Shown piece after piece: positions 43,758 through 56,500 of a stretch of DNA of 64,000 bases. How positions within the stretch are numbered: the stretch's first letter is position 1; each line of letters starts with the position of its first letter. The stretch is from Amorphophallus konjac. Its lineage: Eukaryota > Streptophyta > Magnoliopsida > Alismatales > Araceae. The position numbers and the translations under genes were made by a program. Below the pieces are notes generated by a model. That model did not search any database and was not told where the DNA came from. It saw only the letters and a program-made list of their open reading frames with translations. The stretch is taken from positions 319,901,933-319,965,932 of the forward strand of contig CM040123.1 of assembly GCA_022559845.1 (NCBI GenBank), given 5' to 3'.

Positions 43758-44824
43758 CCACCCGAGAGCCACCGTGGGAGGAGTTAGCCACTTAGCCTTT
43801 TAGCCTTATTTTTATGTACTTATGCTCGTCATTTTAATTTACTTTCTTCTTCAAAGTTCTCTGTTTTTAAGTTCTCTTTAAATCTCTCTTCTTCCTCTTC
43901 CTCTAACTCTCTCCCGTTTTTAAGTTATTCTCAATTTTTTAAAGCACTATTCTTTCGTTTTTACTGTTCATCCGCACAGGTAGACCTTTGTTCTTCCTCA
44001 TTTTTCATCCCTTTCCTCTCATCTTTTGCCTCTGAGTTCTTCAGCAATCTTCTTCGTCTTCATCTAATCTACAACGTTTGCTTCTTTCACTTCTTATAAA
44101 TCTCTCTATATTTTAAGTTATTTCTCTTTTAATCTCCCTCTATTTTTAATTTCGTTTTACTGTGTTTTCTTGTTTCTTCTCCACCGCACCCTCTTTCCCT
44201 CTCTCTTCAACTCTTTCTATGTTCTCCTTTCAAAGCACACGCAGCACACACTTTGCTTTATTTTATTCCTTTTCTTCTATCTATCTCCCTCTTCCATATT
44301 TCTTCGCACATCCCAAGGCGATCATCTTCCTTTGGTCCTCTCGGCGGCATCTACTTCCAAACCGGGGTGAACTTCCAAGGCTTGGCATGACAGAGACGAC
44401 GGCATTCTTCATCCAAATATCTTGGCTCCACTTCTTCCTTCACTCTTTTATTTTCAATCAAGTTGTAATTTTATTTTCATATACATTGTGATCTTTCATC
44501 TTAGTAATAAAATTTAGATTTTTAGAAATTCTGTCTTTCTCTTTCTATCTCCTTCTAAGTTCTCTTCTTTCACCCTCTCATATTCTTTAGATAAGTTTAT
44601 TTTTCATGCAAGTTTCCTTTTCATTAGTTTAATCTCACTTAAAATTCGGATCTTTCAATTATAAGAATTTTCCATCTCATGTTTAATTGAAAATATTTTT
44701 TCTCCATGGGATCAATTCGTTCTTACCACTTTACTATAATTCTAATCTTTTTAAGTGAGTGAATTCAGTTATTTTTAAATTATGGCACGGCTTTTTAACG
44801 ACAAGTTTAGTGTCTATCAATTTT

Positions 44825-44842
44825 TGGCGCCGTTGTCGGGGA
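44825..44842 (+). other. Primer-binding site of Athila, tRNA-Asp type
   Basis: TGGCGCCGTTGTCGGGGA starts five bases after the LTR end; the usual Athila site differs by one C. Confidence 0.85.
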
Positions 44843-46067
44843 AGAAATTATTTTTCACTGTTAGAATTTCTTGTGTTTGATGTATATATGTGAATACTAA
44901 ATTTTCTGTTTTTATTTTGTAGGAAAAATAAAAAAATCAAAAAATCAAAAAATTCACAAAAATTCAGATTTGAAAATCCCAAGAAATAAACTGTCACAGA
45001 AAGCGTTACTGAAAGCCTGAAACTGTAGCAGAAAGTAGAAACTCAGAAACTCCAGGAAAATCAAGCGTCGCTAAAGGTCAGTTAACGTAGGTACAAGTTC
45101 TATTTTTCTAATTTCTGAAAAATCTCAAAAAAAAGTAAAAAAATTCTTTAAAAATTCATAAAAATAAAAAACATCATAAAATTAGAAAAATACAGAAAGT
45201 ATGATTTTAGGCTTTATTCTTCATTAGGTTGTATGTTAGTTAGTGTTGTTAGTTGATATTTGTGAAAAAGAAAAAAATTGAAAAAAAAATCACAACTCTC
45301 TGAAAAAAAATCAAAAATCAAAAAATAAAAAAAATCTCATCATGTCATCATGTCTTCATCTTAGTTGTATCTCTTTCATGCATTATGCCTTTTAGTTGAT
45401 TGCTTATTTATTTGCATCATAATTTGAAAAAAAAAATCTCTCTTCTCTTCTATTTCCTCTTCTAAAGGGTAAGTTAGGATTCCTTACACCCTTCTTAGAA
45501 TTAGAATGACCCTCCATTGAGCATTCCGTCTCTTTAGATTAGAATTTCCTTTTTCAAGACCTCCATAAGTCCCCGCACCCGTGGATTCCGTCACGGACGT
45601 CGGGCAGGTTGTACCAAGAAGTACCTTGAAGGTAGATTGCCCTTAGAATGTTTCATATAAAAAAAAAGAGAGTGTGTTAGAATTTATCACTATTTTAAAA
45701 TTTTGGTGTCTAAGGCTAGAGGTTTTGTGGCAAATGCCCAAGTGAGATTGTGATTATTTAATTAGGACCATACGAAAGTAGGGGGAGCCTCTCACAACCA
45801 CAACTCCACCTCTTACCTGATCAGTTAACCAATTTAGTAGTGAGTACCAATTCTTCTTTTCAAAAAAGAAAAAAAAATAACATCATTTTACATTCATATA
45901 GTGGTTGATTCATTGCATTATTTCCCAACTCATTTGCATTAAAAAAAATTTGAAAAGAAAAAAATCATCATTTTTGCCTACATAATTCATATAGTTATTT
46001 TTGCATTTGACTCATTTTTGAAAAAAAATCTAAAAATTAAAAAATAACTATCTTTCTTTGGGCACTT
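44843..46067 (+). other. Athila 5' leader, no gene
   Basis: Very A-rich with many AAAAAATC and AAAAATTC tracts and CATCAT-type text. I see no coding frame. Long leaders between primer site and gag are usual for Athila. Confidence 0.6.
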
Positions 46068-47620
46068 TTGCATTATATGCAAGGTAGGAGATCTCTACAT
46101 CCACATTTGTTAGGGCCCATTAATGAGATTAAGAGGTTAATGCATTCTAGAAATCATCCACAACCTAGTCTCATGGAGGACCAAAATCAACATCAAGTGC
46201 AACAAGTTACTCCCAAACAGATGAAGGACTATTTCATGCCTAACCAATACCAACAGTCCTTCTATGTCCAAGCACCCCAGAACCAGGCGGTTCAATATGA
46301 GATCAAATCAAGTAGCATTCAAATGTTGTCATCCTTTTATGGCAATATTAATGAAGACCCTTATAAACATCTTGATGAATTCCTCTAGATATGCTCAACT
46401 GTGAAAAGCCAAAACTTTTGAGATGATGCTCTCAAATTGACTCTCTTTCCTTTCTCACTCAAAGACAAAGTCAAATATTAGTTAGGTGTCTTAGGTAGAT
46501 CCATAGATACATGGGCTGAAATATAAAATGAATTTTTGAAGAAATTCTATCCCATAGGATGAACCAATACCATGAGGAGAGCCATAATTGGATTCACACA
46601 AAACCCTGGAGAACAAATCCATGAGGCGTGGGATAGATTGAAAGATTTGCTAAGGAAATGCCCCCACCATGGATTATCAAGATGGCAAATTGTCCAGGCA
46701 TTCTATGAGGGTTTGACAGAAAATTATAGACACATGGTGGATGATTCATGTGGGGGAGCATTTATGAGTAAGAGCGAGGACGAAGCCTATGATTTATTTG
46801 AGATGCTTAGTGAAAATTCCGTTAGTCATACCTCGCTCTCATCTTATGAAAGAATGATTGGGCCATCTAAGAGGTTAGGGCTATATGAAGTTAAGAATCA
46901 AGGGGAATTTGAGAACAAGATGGATATCAATGCCATAACTCAAAAATTGAATAAAATAGATTTGTTGGCTTGGTAGCTCAAAAATTAGATCAGCTGCTAT
47001 CTAGGCAGGAACCTTCTTTATCTTCTGCTCCTCAACCTCAACCGTTCTCATCTCCCACTAATGAAGAAATTTGTGCTCTTTGTTCTATCCCGAACCATGC
47101 TATCATTGATTGCCCCACGGCGGCCCAACTTCCCCCATTTATCCAAGAACAGATCTTTACTGCTCAGGGTGTCTCCAAACCTACTTATGATCCCTATTCT
47201 AACACATATAATGTAGGTTGGAGAAATCATCCCAATTTTTCTTAGAAATCTCAACAAGGTCCACCTATGCAAGCCAATCCCTCGAACCAGGCCATTCAAA
47301 AATAATCCTTTCAAGCGCCAAGTCCATCCCATCAGAATTTTCCATCTCCTTTTCAACAAGCTCAACATCAATATCCTCAACCTTTATTCCATCAAACTCA
47401 GGCCCTGTATCATCAAGGTCAATTTGCTCAGGGCCCATATAATCAATATCCCCCTAATCAATTCAATCAAGCTCAAGTTCCTTATCAACCACCTCCTCCT
47501 CAGCCCAACTTCGATGAAAAAGTTGATCAACCCCAACAATTAGTATAACAACTTATTCTGTCTCAGAATCAATCCACTCTTTCCCATAATCAATCCATTG
47601 CTAAGTTGGAAGGTCAAATA
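46068..47620 (+). pseudogene. Athila gag, broken
   Basis: One frame runs from 46068 to 46976 apart from five stops: TAG 46386, TGA 46419, TAG 46479, TAA 46524 and TGA 46560. Text such as MLSSFYGNINEDPYKHLDEFL, NPGEQIHEAWDRLKDLLRKCPHHGL and FYEGLTENYRHMVDDSCGGAF is typical Athila capsid. After a frameshift near 46970 the Gln/Pro-rich tail has one CX2CX4HX4C-like knuckle (CALCSIPNHAIIDC, about 47080) and further stops at 47246 and 47303. Two stops fit CGA to TGA and one CAG to TAG. Confidence 0.85.
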
Positions 47621-47641
47621 GGGTAATTAGCTGCTAGTAAT

Positions 47642-49405
47642 ATGAGGAGAGAAGTAGGTCAGCTTCCTAGCCAACCTGTGGCTAATCCGAAGAACCAACC
47701 TCCAGCCTTTCACCAAAGAGCCCCTCTTCTTCCTCAACCAAACCAACCTCAGCCTCCTCCTCCTATGGGCCCTCAATTTGAGAACGCCAAGGCTATATCT
47801 ACTCTTAGGAGCGGGAAGATTTTAGATGACCCTTATAAGGGTAGGGGAGTTGGAAGTAGCTCGGCCCAAGAGGCCCAAGAAGAGAGTGATAGTGAAGATG
47901 AGGAGCCTGTAATTGTGCAAGAGAAGAAGAAGCCGAAGGATGGGGATAAAGGTAAAGCAAATGTTGATGAAGAAGGTCCCCAAAAGTATGTTCCTAACGT
48001 CCCTTTTCCCGATGCTCTAAAATCTAAGGCTCAAAAGAAAAAGTCGGTCCAACAAGAGGAATTAGTGGAATTATTTAAACAGGTGAATACCAATATTCCA
48101 CTTCTGGATGCAATCAAGCATGTGCCGGCATATGCAAAGTTTTTAAAAGAGTTGTGCACTCCAAAAAGGGAGCCTAAGGCAATAACTCAAAAGATCCGCC
48201 TATCTGAACATGTTAGTGCTGTCGTGATGAATCATTTACCTAAGAAGTTGAAGGACCCTGGAGCTCCTCTAATTTCATGTGATATAGGTGGAGTTACATT
48301 TGATAAAGTATTGCTGGATTTAGGTGCTAGCGTGAATCTTTTGCCCACCTTCATATATGAGCAATTTGATTTAGGGGAATTGAAGCCCACATCTATAATC
48401 CTTCAATTGGCGGATCGTTCCGTGAAGACTCCGAAGGGTCTATTAGAGGATGTGATAGTGAAAGTGCATGAATGCTATTTTCCGGTGGATTTCCTCATTT
48501 TGGATATGGCCTCCTCCTAGGAATTAAAACACACTCCAATTATTTTGGGACGACTGCTTTTAGCTACGACGAAAGCCAATATAAACTGTGCCACGGGAAT
48601 GATGGACATATTGTTTGGAGGTGAGAAGGTTTCCTTAAATATTTTTAGAGCATCCCAATATCCGGAACAAGATGAGGAATGCAATGCTATTGATATTTTT
48701 GAGGAATTGATCGATGAAAATCCGGATGAAGTGAAGGATACCTTAGAAGAGGGTAGCATGCTGCAGGATTCTCTATTCTCTTCCGCACCCTATTCTAGGA
48801 TAGAGCAACTCCCTCTATTGCAAGCTGAACCTATTCTTCCATCTTTGGATCAGCCGCATATTCTGGAATTAAAACCTCTATCGGATTCTTTAAAGTATGC
48901 TTATCTAGGTCCTGACCAAACTTTGCCCATAATCATTACTTCCAATCTCACTTCTACTCAGGAGTCTCATCTTTTAGATATCTTTCAGGAGCATAAGGGG
49001 GCGATAGGTTGGTCTGTGAAAGATTTAAAAGGTATTAGTCCGAATGTGTGTATGCATTATATTTACTTGGAAGACAATGCCAAGCCGAGCAGAGAGATGC
49101 AGCGCTGGCTGAATCCAAACAAGAAGGAGGTAGTAAAGAAAGAGGTTGTAAAATGGCTGGATCATGGGATTATATATCCCATTTCGGATAGTAAGTGGGT
49201 TAGTCCGACGCAAGTTGTTCCTAAGAAATCAAGGCTAACTGTTGTCACAAATGAAAAAGGAGAAGAAGTACCAATGAGATTGCAAATGGGGTGGAGAGTT
49301 TATATAGACTATAGAAAATTGAATTCGATGACAAAGAAATATCATTTCCCACTCCCGTTTGTGGATCAAATTCTAGAGAAACTGGCTAGGAAGAAGTATT
49401 TCTAT
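47642..49405 (+). pseudogene. Athila protease and first half of RT, one stop
   Basis: A frame of about 588 codons with a single TAG at 48518-48520. It holds a Pro-rich and acidic linker (NAKAISTLRSGK near the start, typical for Athila), the protease with LLDLGASVNLLP (about 48310-48345) and ILGRLLLATTKA, and the RT start with KWVSPTQVVPKKS and RVYIDYRKLNSMTKKYHFPLPF. It ends near 49405, where the DDYSGYN motif moves to another frame. Confidence 0.85.
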
Positions 49406-50304
49406 TTTTGGATGACTATTCCGGGTATAATCATGTTGCTGTTTACCCGGAAGATCAAGAGAAGACAGCGTTCATGTGCCCTTATGGCACGTTTGATTTT
49501 AGAAGAATGTCATTTGGACTTTGCAATGCCCCAGCCACCATTCAGCGGTGCATGATGTCTATATTTTCTGAAATGGTGGGTGAATTTTTGGAGGTATTTA
49601 TGGATGATTTTTCAGTGTTTGGTACTTCTTTTGAAAACTCTTTAGAAAATCTAACGCAGGTGCTAAAGAGGTACATTGATTCAAATCTAATGTTAAGCTG
49701 GGAGAAGAGCCATTTTATGGTGAGAGAAGGAATAGTTTTAGGTCGTGTTGTTTTAGATAGAGGAATAGAGGTTGATAAGGCCAAGGTTGATTTGATTTCC
49801 AATCTTCCTCCTCCTTCTTCTGTCAAAGAAATTCGATCTTTTTTTGGCCATGCTGGATTCTATCGCAGATTCATTCAAAACTTTTCCACCATTGCTCATC
49901 CTCTTACACAATTACTAGCCAAGTACACTCCCTTTAACTTAGATGATTCCTGTCTTAAAGCATTTAAATGTTTGAAAGCGGCCCTCACTCAAGCTCTGAT
50001 TCTTCAATCACCGGATTGGTCGCTCCCTTTTGAGATCATGTGTGATGCTTCAGACTATGCTATTGGAGTTGTCCTAGGTCAAAGGATTGATAAGAAGCCC
50101 GTGGTGATCTATTATGCGAGCCGCACACTCGCCGATGCACAGTTGAATTACACCACCACGGAGAAGGAATTGCTAGCTGTTGTTTTCGCTCTTGAGAAAT
50201 GTCATTCATATCTGTTAGGGGCAAAAGTCATTGTTTATTCCGATCACTCGGCTTTGAAATATTTGCTTTCCAAGAAAGATGATAAACCCCGTCTCATTCG
50301 GTAG
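49400..50304 (+). pseudogene. Athila second half of RT and RNase H
   Basis: Open from DDYSGYNHVAVYPEDQEKTAF through MSFGLCNAPATIQRCM, the catalytic FMDDFSVFG (about 49600), FFGHAGFYRRFI, then RNase H with MCDASDYAIGVVLG, YTTTEKELLAVVFALEK and YSDHSALKYLLSKK. It stops at TAG 50302-50304 where relatives have Trp (RWILLLQEFD); a TGG to TAG change explains it. The RT and RNase H catalytic residues look intact. Confidence 0.85.
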
Positions 50305-51743
50305 ATTTTGTTGTTACAAGAATTTGATTTGGAGATAAGAGACAAGAAGGGGTTAGAGAATGTTGTAGCTGATCATTTATCAAGGATAATGATACCTGAG
50401 AATGCTCCTATGTCTGATTCTTTTCTGATGAATAAATTCTTTCCATCTCTCAAGCCTCAACCCCCTAGTACGCTCACATTGTCAATTACCTGGCGGTAGA
50501 ACAGATTCCGGGTGGGTGGACTAAGCACGAGAAGGATCAGTTCTTTTCAAAGGTCAAGCACTATTTTTGGGAGGACCCGGAGCTGTTTCATATGGGTCCT
50601 GATCAGATTATCAGAATAGGTGTTCCTGAGGAGGAGGAGCAATCTGTTTTAAACTTTTGTCATAATCTTGCTTATGGGGGACACTTTTCAAGAAAGAAGA
50701 CTATGGCTAAGGTGCTACAAAGTGGATTCTATTGGCCCACATTGTTTAGAGATGCTTATGAATTTTTCAAAACATGTTTAAGATGTCAAGCAGTGGGTAA
50801 TAATTCTAAAAAAGATATGATGCCGCTCAGTCCCATTCTGATAGTAGAGATTTTTGATGTTTAGGGAATAGACTTTATGGGATCATTTCCACCTTCCTTT
50901 GGCAATGAATATATTTTGGTGGCGGTGGACTATGTTTTTAAATGGATTGAAGCTGTTGCTACTAGGACCAATGATCATAAGGTAGTGATGAAGTTTGTGA
51001 AGAAAAATATCTTTTCTAGATTTGGTTGTCCTAGAGTTATCATTAGTGATGGGGGTTCTCACTTCACGAATTTTCAATTCCGAGCTTTGCTTCGCAAATA
51101 TGGCATCAATCATAAGCTTGCTACCCCCTATCATCCCCAAATTAGTGGCCAGGTTGAAGTGTCCCATAGGGAGATCAAGAACATTCTACATAAGACAGTT
51201 AGGTCGGATAGGAAAGACTGGTCCGGGAGACTAGATGATGCATTATGGGCCTACAAAATTGCATTTAAGACTCCCATTGGCATGTCCCCATACCGTCTCA
51301 TCTTTGAAAAAGCCTACCACTTGCCTGTAGAACTAGAACATAGAGCATATTGGGCCATTAAACAAGTTAACTTCGATCTTACTCAAGCCGGTGTCCAAAG
51401 AGCTCTATAAATCAATGAACTAGAGGAACTAAGAAATGAAGCCTATGAAAATTTAAAGATTTACAAAGCTAAAACCAAGGTTTTTCACGATAAGTAAATT
51501 CATAGGAAAAAATTTTCTGTTAATCAAAAGGTTTGGCTTTTTAATTCAAGGCTGCGCTGGTTCCCTGGTAAGCTCAAGTCCATATGGGATGGACCGTTTA
51601 TTGTCGTTAAAGCTTTTGACCATGGTGCTGTCAAAATTTTAAATCCTAAAAATGGTTATATTTTCACTATCAACGGTCAACGATTGAAGTCTTATTTGGA
51701 AAATGAAACATTGTTAAAAGAATCCATTATTTTGAGTGATTAA
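50305..51743 (+). pseudogene. Athila integrase, broken
   Basis: Text in order: ILLLQEFDLEIRDKKG and VVADHLSR (RNase H end), a frameshift near 50475, HNLAYGGHFSRKKTMAKVLQ and CLRCQAVGN (zinc-binding), a TAG at 50862-50864 in place of Trp before GIDFMGSF (first Asp), ISDGGSHF (second Asp), [14 protein letters not shown] (Glu), and a C-terminal part with RLRWFPGKLKSIWDGPF and INGQRLKSYL ending at TAA 51741-51743. More stops lie at 51408 and 51495. All three catalytic residues are present. Confidence 0.85.
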
Positions 51744-52980
51744 GAATAAAAATCTTCGTGAGCTTTCATGCGTCTGGCTGAAGACGGAAAATTTTGCGCT
51801 TCTGGGAGGCAACCCAATGTTTTATTATTTGATGTTTTGTTTAGTGTGTTTCTCAATTGTCAGGTCAAGGGAAGAAGGAGCCGTCATATATCAATAATGG
51901 CGCAATTCGCCACACACGCCAGGTTGTATCCTTCCATCCTAACCGTATTTTCTATTACTTTGTTCTATTACTTTCTATTACATATGCCATTGAGGACAAT
52001 GTCATTCAAGTTGGGGGGAGCGAAAAAAATTTCATGATACATATAGTACAACCTGACATGAGCTCTTGCTTAATGTTCTGCATTTATTGTCTGTCCTGCA
52101 TTTCTGCACAAAATTGAAAAAAATGAAATTCCCAAATGAGTTTTATTAATTCATACTTTTATTGAAAGTGATTCTGGAATAGAAAAGACTAAGAAAAAGG
52201 ATGATGGAAAATTTATTCAATCTAGCCATAGAAAACTGATATAAGAATTTCTTTAAAGTCCTTTAGCGCTTCAAAAGAAAAAAAATCACGTTGCACACTA
52301 ATGAAACAAGCATGATAAGTTTTCTGCTATTTTTGGGGTATATTGTCTGATACTCTACACTTCTTGAGGAAGAGATCTTTTATAAAACTTTCTGCCAAGT
52401 TATCTATTAAATTAGTGCAAATAGCACATTTTGAAAAAAAAAATACCATGAAAAATGTTCTGAATCTTAGTAACCGGGCCTACTTCACCTAAGACGTATT
52501 GAGGTTCACGTCAAACGAAAATGGGAACCTTGATCTGCGAAACCGGGTCTGCTTCTCCTAAGGTAAGAGTTAAGATTCGTGTTAAGCAGTGAAGGGTAGT
52601 GCAGCATCATGTATGTAGAAAAATAAAAAAGATCCAAAGAGATAATGAAATAAGGCAGACAAAAAACTAATATGCTTAATGCTCTGAATTAGGAAGTGCA
52701 GGGTTGAAAGGCATTTGTTTGGAATAACAAATAAGGGATGTAATTGTCTATGCTGTGGATTTAGTATTACACATGCACAAGTGCTAGTGAACTTTGATTT
52801 GAATTCTTGATCATGTACCTTAATTTTCAATTTAAAGTTAGTGTGTATTAATGATTCCAGATTCCTAATCTTTGGATGATTCTGTGAAAGAAAAGTTAGA
52901 TATAGAAGTATAAATTTTACAAACTCTTGTTAGTCATAAATTTAAATTTATTTGCATTGCTAAGGGACTAGCAATGAGTA
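51744..52980 (+). other. Athila 3' non-coding region, no env-like ORF
   Basis: A purine tract (AGTTGGGGGGAGCG, about 52007-52020) lies 1 kb before the LTR, as in many Athila elements. Two ~80-bp copies with AACCGGGYCT and CTTCWCCTAAG start near 52470 and 52543. No coding frame of note. Confidence 0.65.
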
Positions 52981-52991
52981 AGTTGGGGGTG
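52981..52991 (+). other. Polypurine tract of Athila
   Basis: AGTTGGGGGTG directly before the 3' LTR start. Confidence 0.8.
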
Positions 52992-54936
52992 TGATAAGTG
53001 CTATATTTCATATCATAATTTACATTACGTTCATCACTTTTGAGCATTTATTGAACATAGTTGTGCATTAATATCACCCAAATCTCATTCTCACCATTAA
53101 TTGGAGCTTTCATGATTTTATCATCTTTTTGAGTCAAAATAACCATGTGAGAAATATTTAGGAAAATACACAGCTATTATAATTTATTTTCTGATAAAGA
53201 ATGTTGATATTTTGAATTTTTTAAATTTTCAGGAAATAGCGACCGGAGAGTTAGACGCCATTTGTTGAAGATTTTTAGAAAAAAGAAATAGCGACTGAGC
53301 AAACGGGCGCTCATTTATTTTAAAAAAAAATGAAAAAAAGAAAAAAGAAGAATTAGTGACTGCACAAATGGGCGCTATTTCATTTGATGAAAATAGAAAA
53401 AAGAAGAAAAATAGGAAAATAAGAGGAATTAGCGACCGTTGAAGCAGGTGCAATATCTTTGGAAGAAGAATAAGCAACCGTGGAAGCGGGCGCTCATTCA
53501 TTTATACGGGAAATTGAAGAAAAATAAAAAAAAGAATTAGCGTTCGTCTATACAGTCGCCATTTCCTGGATTTATGAAATAAAGAACAATATCAAAAAAT
53601 GGAAATAAGGATTGGGCGACCGCTTGACCAGACGCTATTTTAATTTGCGCCCACTGCGCCAGTCGCCATTTTCACAAGAGTTTTAAGCAGAACCGGATGA
53701 AGCCAATCGAAGTTATCTTTCTATATTCAAGCTTATCTCCTCTTGTTTGAGGAAAGGAGGACTCTAAACATAGCAAGCCACCTATTTTGAACAAGCTTTG
53801 ATGCTAGAAAATCGGATTTGAGCTAATCCAAAAGTGGTTTTGATCGTGCGATGTTCTCTGTGCACTATAAATACCACCCAAGAGCCACCATGGGAGGAGT
53901 TAGCCACTTAGCCTTTTAACCTTATTTTCATGCACTTCTGCTCGTCATTTTAATTTGCTTTCTTCTTCAAAGTTCTCCATTTTTTAGTTCTCTTCAAATC
54001 TCTCTTTTTACTCTTCCTCTAACTCTCTCCCGTTTTTAAGTTATTCTCAATTTTTTAAAGCACTATTCTTCCATTTTTACTGTTCATCCGTGCAAGTTGA
54101 CCTCCGTTCTTCCTCATTTTTCATCCCCTTACTCTCATCTTTTGCCTCTGAGTTCTTCAGCAATCTTCTTCGTCTTCCTCTGATCTACAACTTTCTCTTC
54201 TTCCACTTTTTCTAAATCTCTCTAGACTTTAAGTTATTTCTCTTTTAATCTCTCTCTATTTTTAATTTCATTTTACTATGTTTTCTTATTTCTTCTCCAT
54301 CGTACCCTCTTTCCCTCTCTCTTCAACTCTTTCTATGTTCTCCTTTCAAAGCACACGCAACACACACTTTGCTTTATTTTATTCCTTTTCTTCTATCTAT
54401 CTCCCTCTTCCATATTTCTTCACACATCCCAAGGCAGATCTTCTTCCTTCGGTCCTCTCGGCGGCGTCTACTTTCAAAGCGGGGTGAACTTCCAATGCTC
54501 GGCACGATGAAGACGGCGGCATTCTTCATCCAAATATCTTGGCTCCACTTCTTCTTTTACTCTTTTATTTTCAGTCAAGTTGTAATTTTATTTTCATATA
54601 CATTGTGATCTTTCATCGTAGTAATAAAATTCAGATTTTTAGAAATTATGTCTTTCTCTTTCTATCTCCTTCTAAGTTCTCTTCTTTGACCCTCTCATAT
54701 TCTTTAGATATGTTTATTTTTCATGCAAGTTTCCTTTTCATTAGTTTAATCTCACTCAAAATTCTGATCTTTCAAATATAAGAATTTTTCATCTCATGCT
54801 TAATTGAAAATATTTCTTCTCTGTGGGATCGATTCGTTCTTACCACTTTACTCTAATTCTAATCTTTTTAAGTGAGTGAGTTCAGTTATTTTTAAATTTT
54901 GGCACGGCTTTTCAACGATAAGTTTAGTGTCTATCA
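52992..54936 (+). repeat. 3' LTR of the Athila element
   Basis: Copy of 42878-44819; TATA at 53866-53873, U3 repeat series at 53230-53660. Confidence 0.95.
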
Positions 54937-54941
54937 GTTAG
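54937..54941. repeat. Target-site duplication of the Athila element, right copy
   Basis: gttag, as at 42873-42877. Confidence 0.95.
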
Positions 54942-55880
54942 CCTCGATCCCACGCTGGGTCACCAGAAAACCCAGGAACTTCCCAGATTTAACTCCAAAG
55001 GCGCACTTGGCAGGATTAAGCTTCATATTGTACCTCTGGAGGGTGCCGAAGGGCTCGACCAAGTCGGCAAAATGGTCTTCGGCCTTAGGTGATTTGACGA
55101 GCATGTCATCGATGTAGGCCTCGACGTTCCGCCCAATCTGATTTTCGAAGATATGGTTGACCAGCCTCTGATAAGTTGCTCCAGCGTTCTTTAACCCGAA
55201 CGGCATTCGGGTGTAACAGTACACGCTGAAGTCAATAATAAAGGTGGTCTTCTCGATATCTTCGGGGTTCATTCGGATCTGGTGATATCCGGAATAGGCG
55301 TCCAAAAAACTGAGAAGTTCATTACCCGAGGTTGAATCGACCAGTTGATCGATGCTCGGTAATGAATAGCAGTCCTTCGAAGTGACTTTATTGAGGTCGG
55401 TGAAGTCAAGGCACATCTGCCATTTGCCTGAAGTTTTCGACACCAGGATGACATTAGCGAGCCAAGTCGGGTAAAGGACTAGGCTGAATAGCCCAGTTTT
55501 CTTTCCCTTATTGATTTGCTCCTTAATGATTGCTTGTTTTTCAAGGGCGTGCTTTCTTTTTTGTTGTTGAACTGGTTTCATCGTAGGGTCGAGATTGAGG
55601 TGGTGCATTACTATCTCCTCGGGAATTCCGGTAAGATCATCATTAGACCATGCGAAAACATGAACATACTCCGAAAGGAAATTCTTGTATTGAGCTTGTA
55701 CTCCAGGCAGCAAATCCGCCCCGGTCTTCACTTCAAGGGTCGGGTCATCCTTGAGGAAAACCGACAACAGTTCCCCTCCGGGCTTGCCTACCGCCGCCCT
55801 ATCCTCGATCGCCCCAAGCCTCTTACCCTTGTCCTCTGGTCCTACGGCTTCTACCGAGATTACATAGCATGCACCTTCTA
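54942..55880 (-). pseudogene. Tat reverse transcriptase, cut by the Athila insertion
   Basis: Minus-strand frame 55767-54934: VFAWSNDDLTGIP, HHLNLDPTMKPVQQQKRK, LANVILVSKTSGKWQMCLDFTDLN, FLDAYSGYHQIRMNPED, RMPFGLKNAGATYQRLVN, the catalytic AYIDDMLVKS, and FLGFLVTQRGIEAN at the insertion edge. It resumes as PEKIQAI at 42877. A frameshift near 55870 separates it from the protease. The RT residues look intact. Confidence 0.9.
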
Positions 55881-56500
55881 GCCGTTGTTTGGTTACCTCG
55901 GACTTCCCCGATGCCGAATTTAGTGGGAAACTTCATTTTTTGGTGGTAAGTGGAGGGCACTGCCTTTATCCGGCCGAGGATACCTCGACTAAAGATGGCA
56001 TTATAGGCCGATATTTCCTTAACCACCATGAAGTTTGCCATGAAAGTTACGACTTTGGGAGGGGTACCGAGGGTAACGGGTAGGCTTAAGGCTCCCTCGG
56101 GATGAGTTGCCTGGCCATTGAACCAATAGAGGGGGCTTCGAATCGGACGCAATCTTGACGGGTTTTCACCCATCCTCAGCAAACACTCATACGACATAAT
56201 GTTTGGGGCACTGCTATTATCCACTAAGATCCTATCTATGTTACAATGATTTATAGTGGCCGAGATTACAAGAGCATCATCGTGCGGGGTGACCACCCCT
56301 TCCAAGTCTTGGTCGGAAAAAATCAAGGCATGTTGATCATTTGGCAGAGGCGGAGCTCTGGGAGGCTCGGAGGCTCGATTGGCTCGCTCGGCATGACACC
56401 TCCTTCCTCGGTTGTTGTCCCCTCCCGAGATTGATCCCCCTGAGATGACATTGATGTAGATACCCCGGGGGCGATTATCGATTTCTTCTGGGGGGATCCC
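55823..56500 (-). pseudogene. Tat protease region
   Basis: The frame 56326-55823 has HALIFSDQDLEGV-type text, ISATINHCNIDRILVDNSSAPNIM and AYNAIFSRGILGRIKAVPSTYHQKMKFPT, as in Tat proteases. The active-site triplet, usually DNG or DSG, is DNS here, so Gly is lost (a GGC to AGC change would do it). It is joined upstream to the Gag zinc knuckle across a stop near 56522. Confidence 0.75.

Larger units (their letters stand above)
42878..44819 (+). repeat. 5' LTR of the Athila element
   Basis: TGATAAGTGC start and TGTCTATCA end, matching 52992-54936 with scattered differences. TATA box at 43750-43757. U3 holds a repeat series at 43120-43560; the second half is pyrimidine-rich. Confidence 0.95.
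42878..54936 (+). mobile_element. Athila-type Ty3/gypsy element, plus strand, 12.1 kb
   Basis: LTRs 42878-44819 (1942 bp) and 52992-54936 (1945 bp), both TGATA...TATCA, a TGGCGCCGTTG primer site, gag, protease-RT-RNase H-integrase, a purine tract and an exact gttag duplication. The DLGAS protease motif and the tRNA-Asp-type primer site mark the Athila clade. No env-like ORF follows pol, only 1.25 kb of non-coding sequence. Gag and pol are broken by stops and frameshifts. It interrupts the RT gene of the outer Tat element. Confidence 0.95.

Noticed and set aside
44162..44491. Frames in the Athila LTRs (also 54278-54781)
   Set aside because: Phe/Ser/Leu-rich text from the pyrimidine-rich R/U5 part; no domain.
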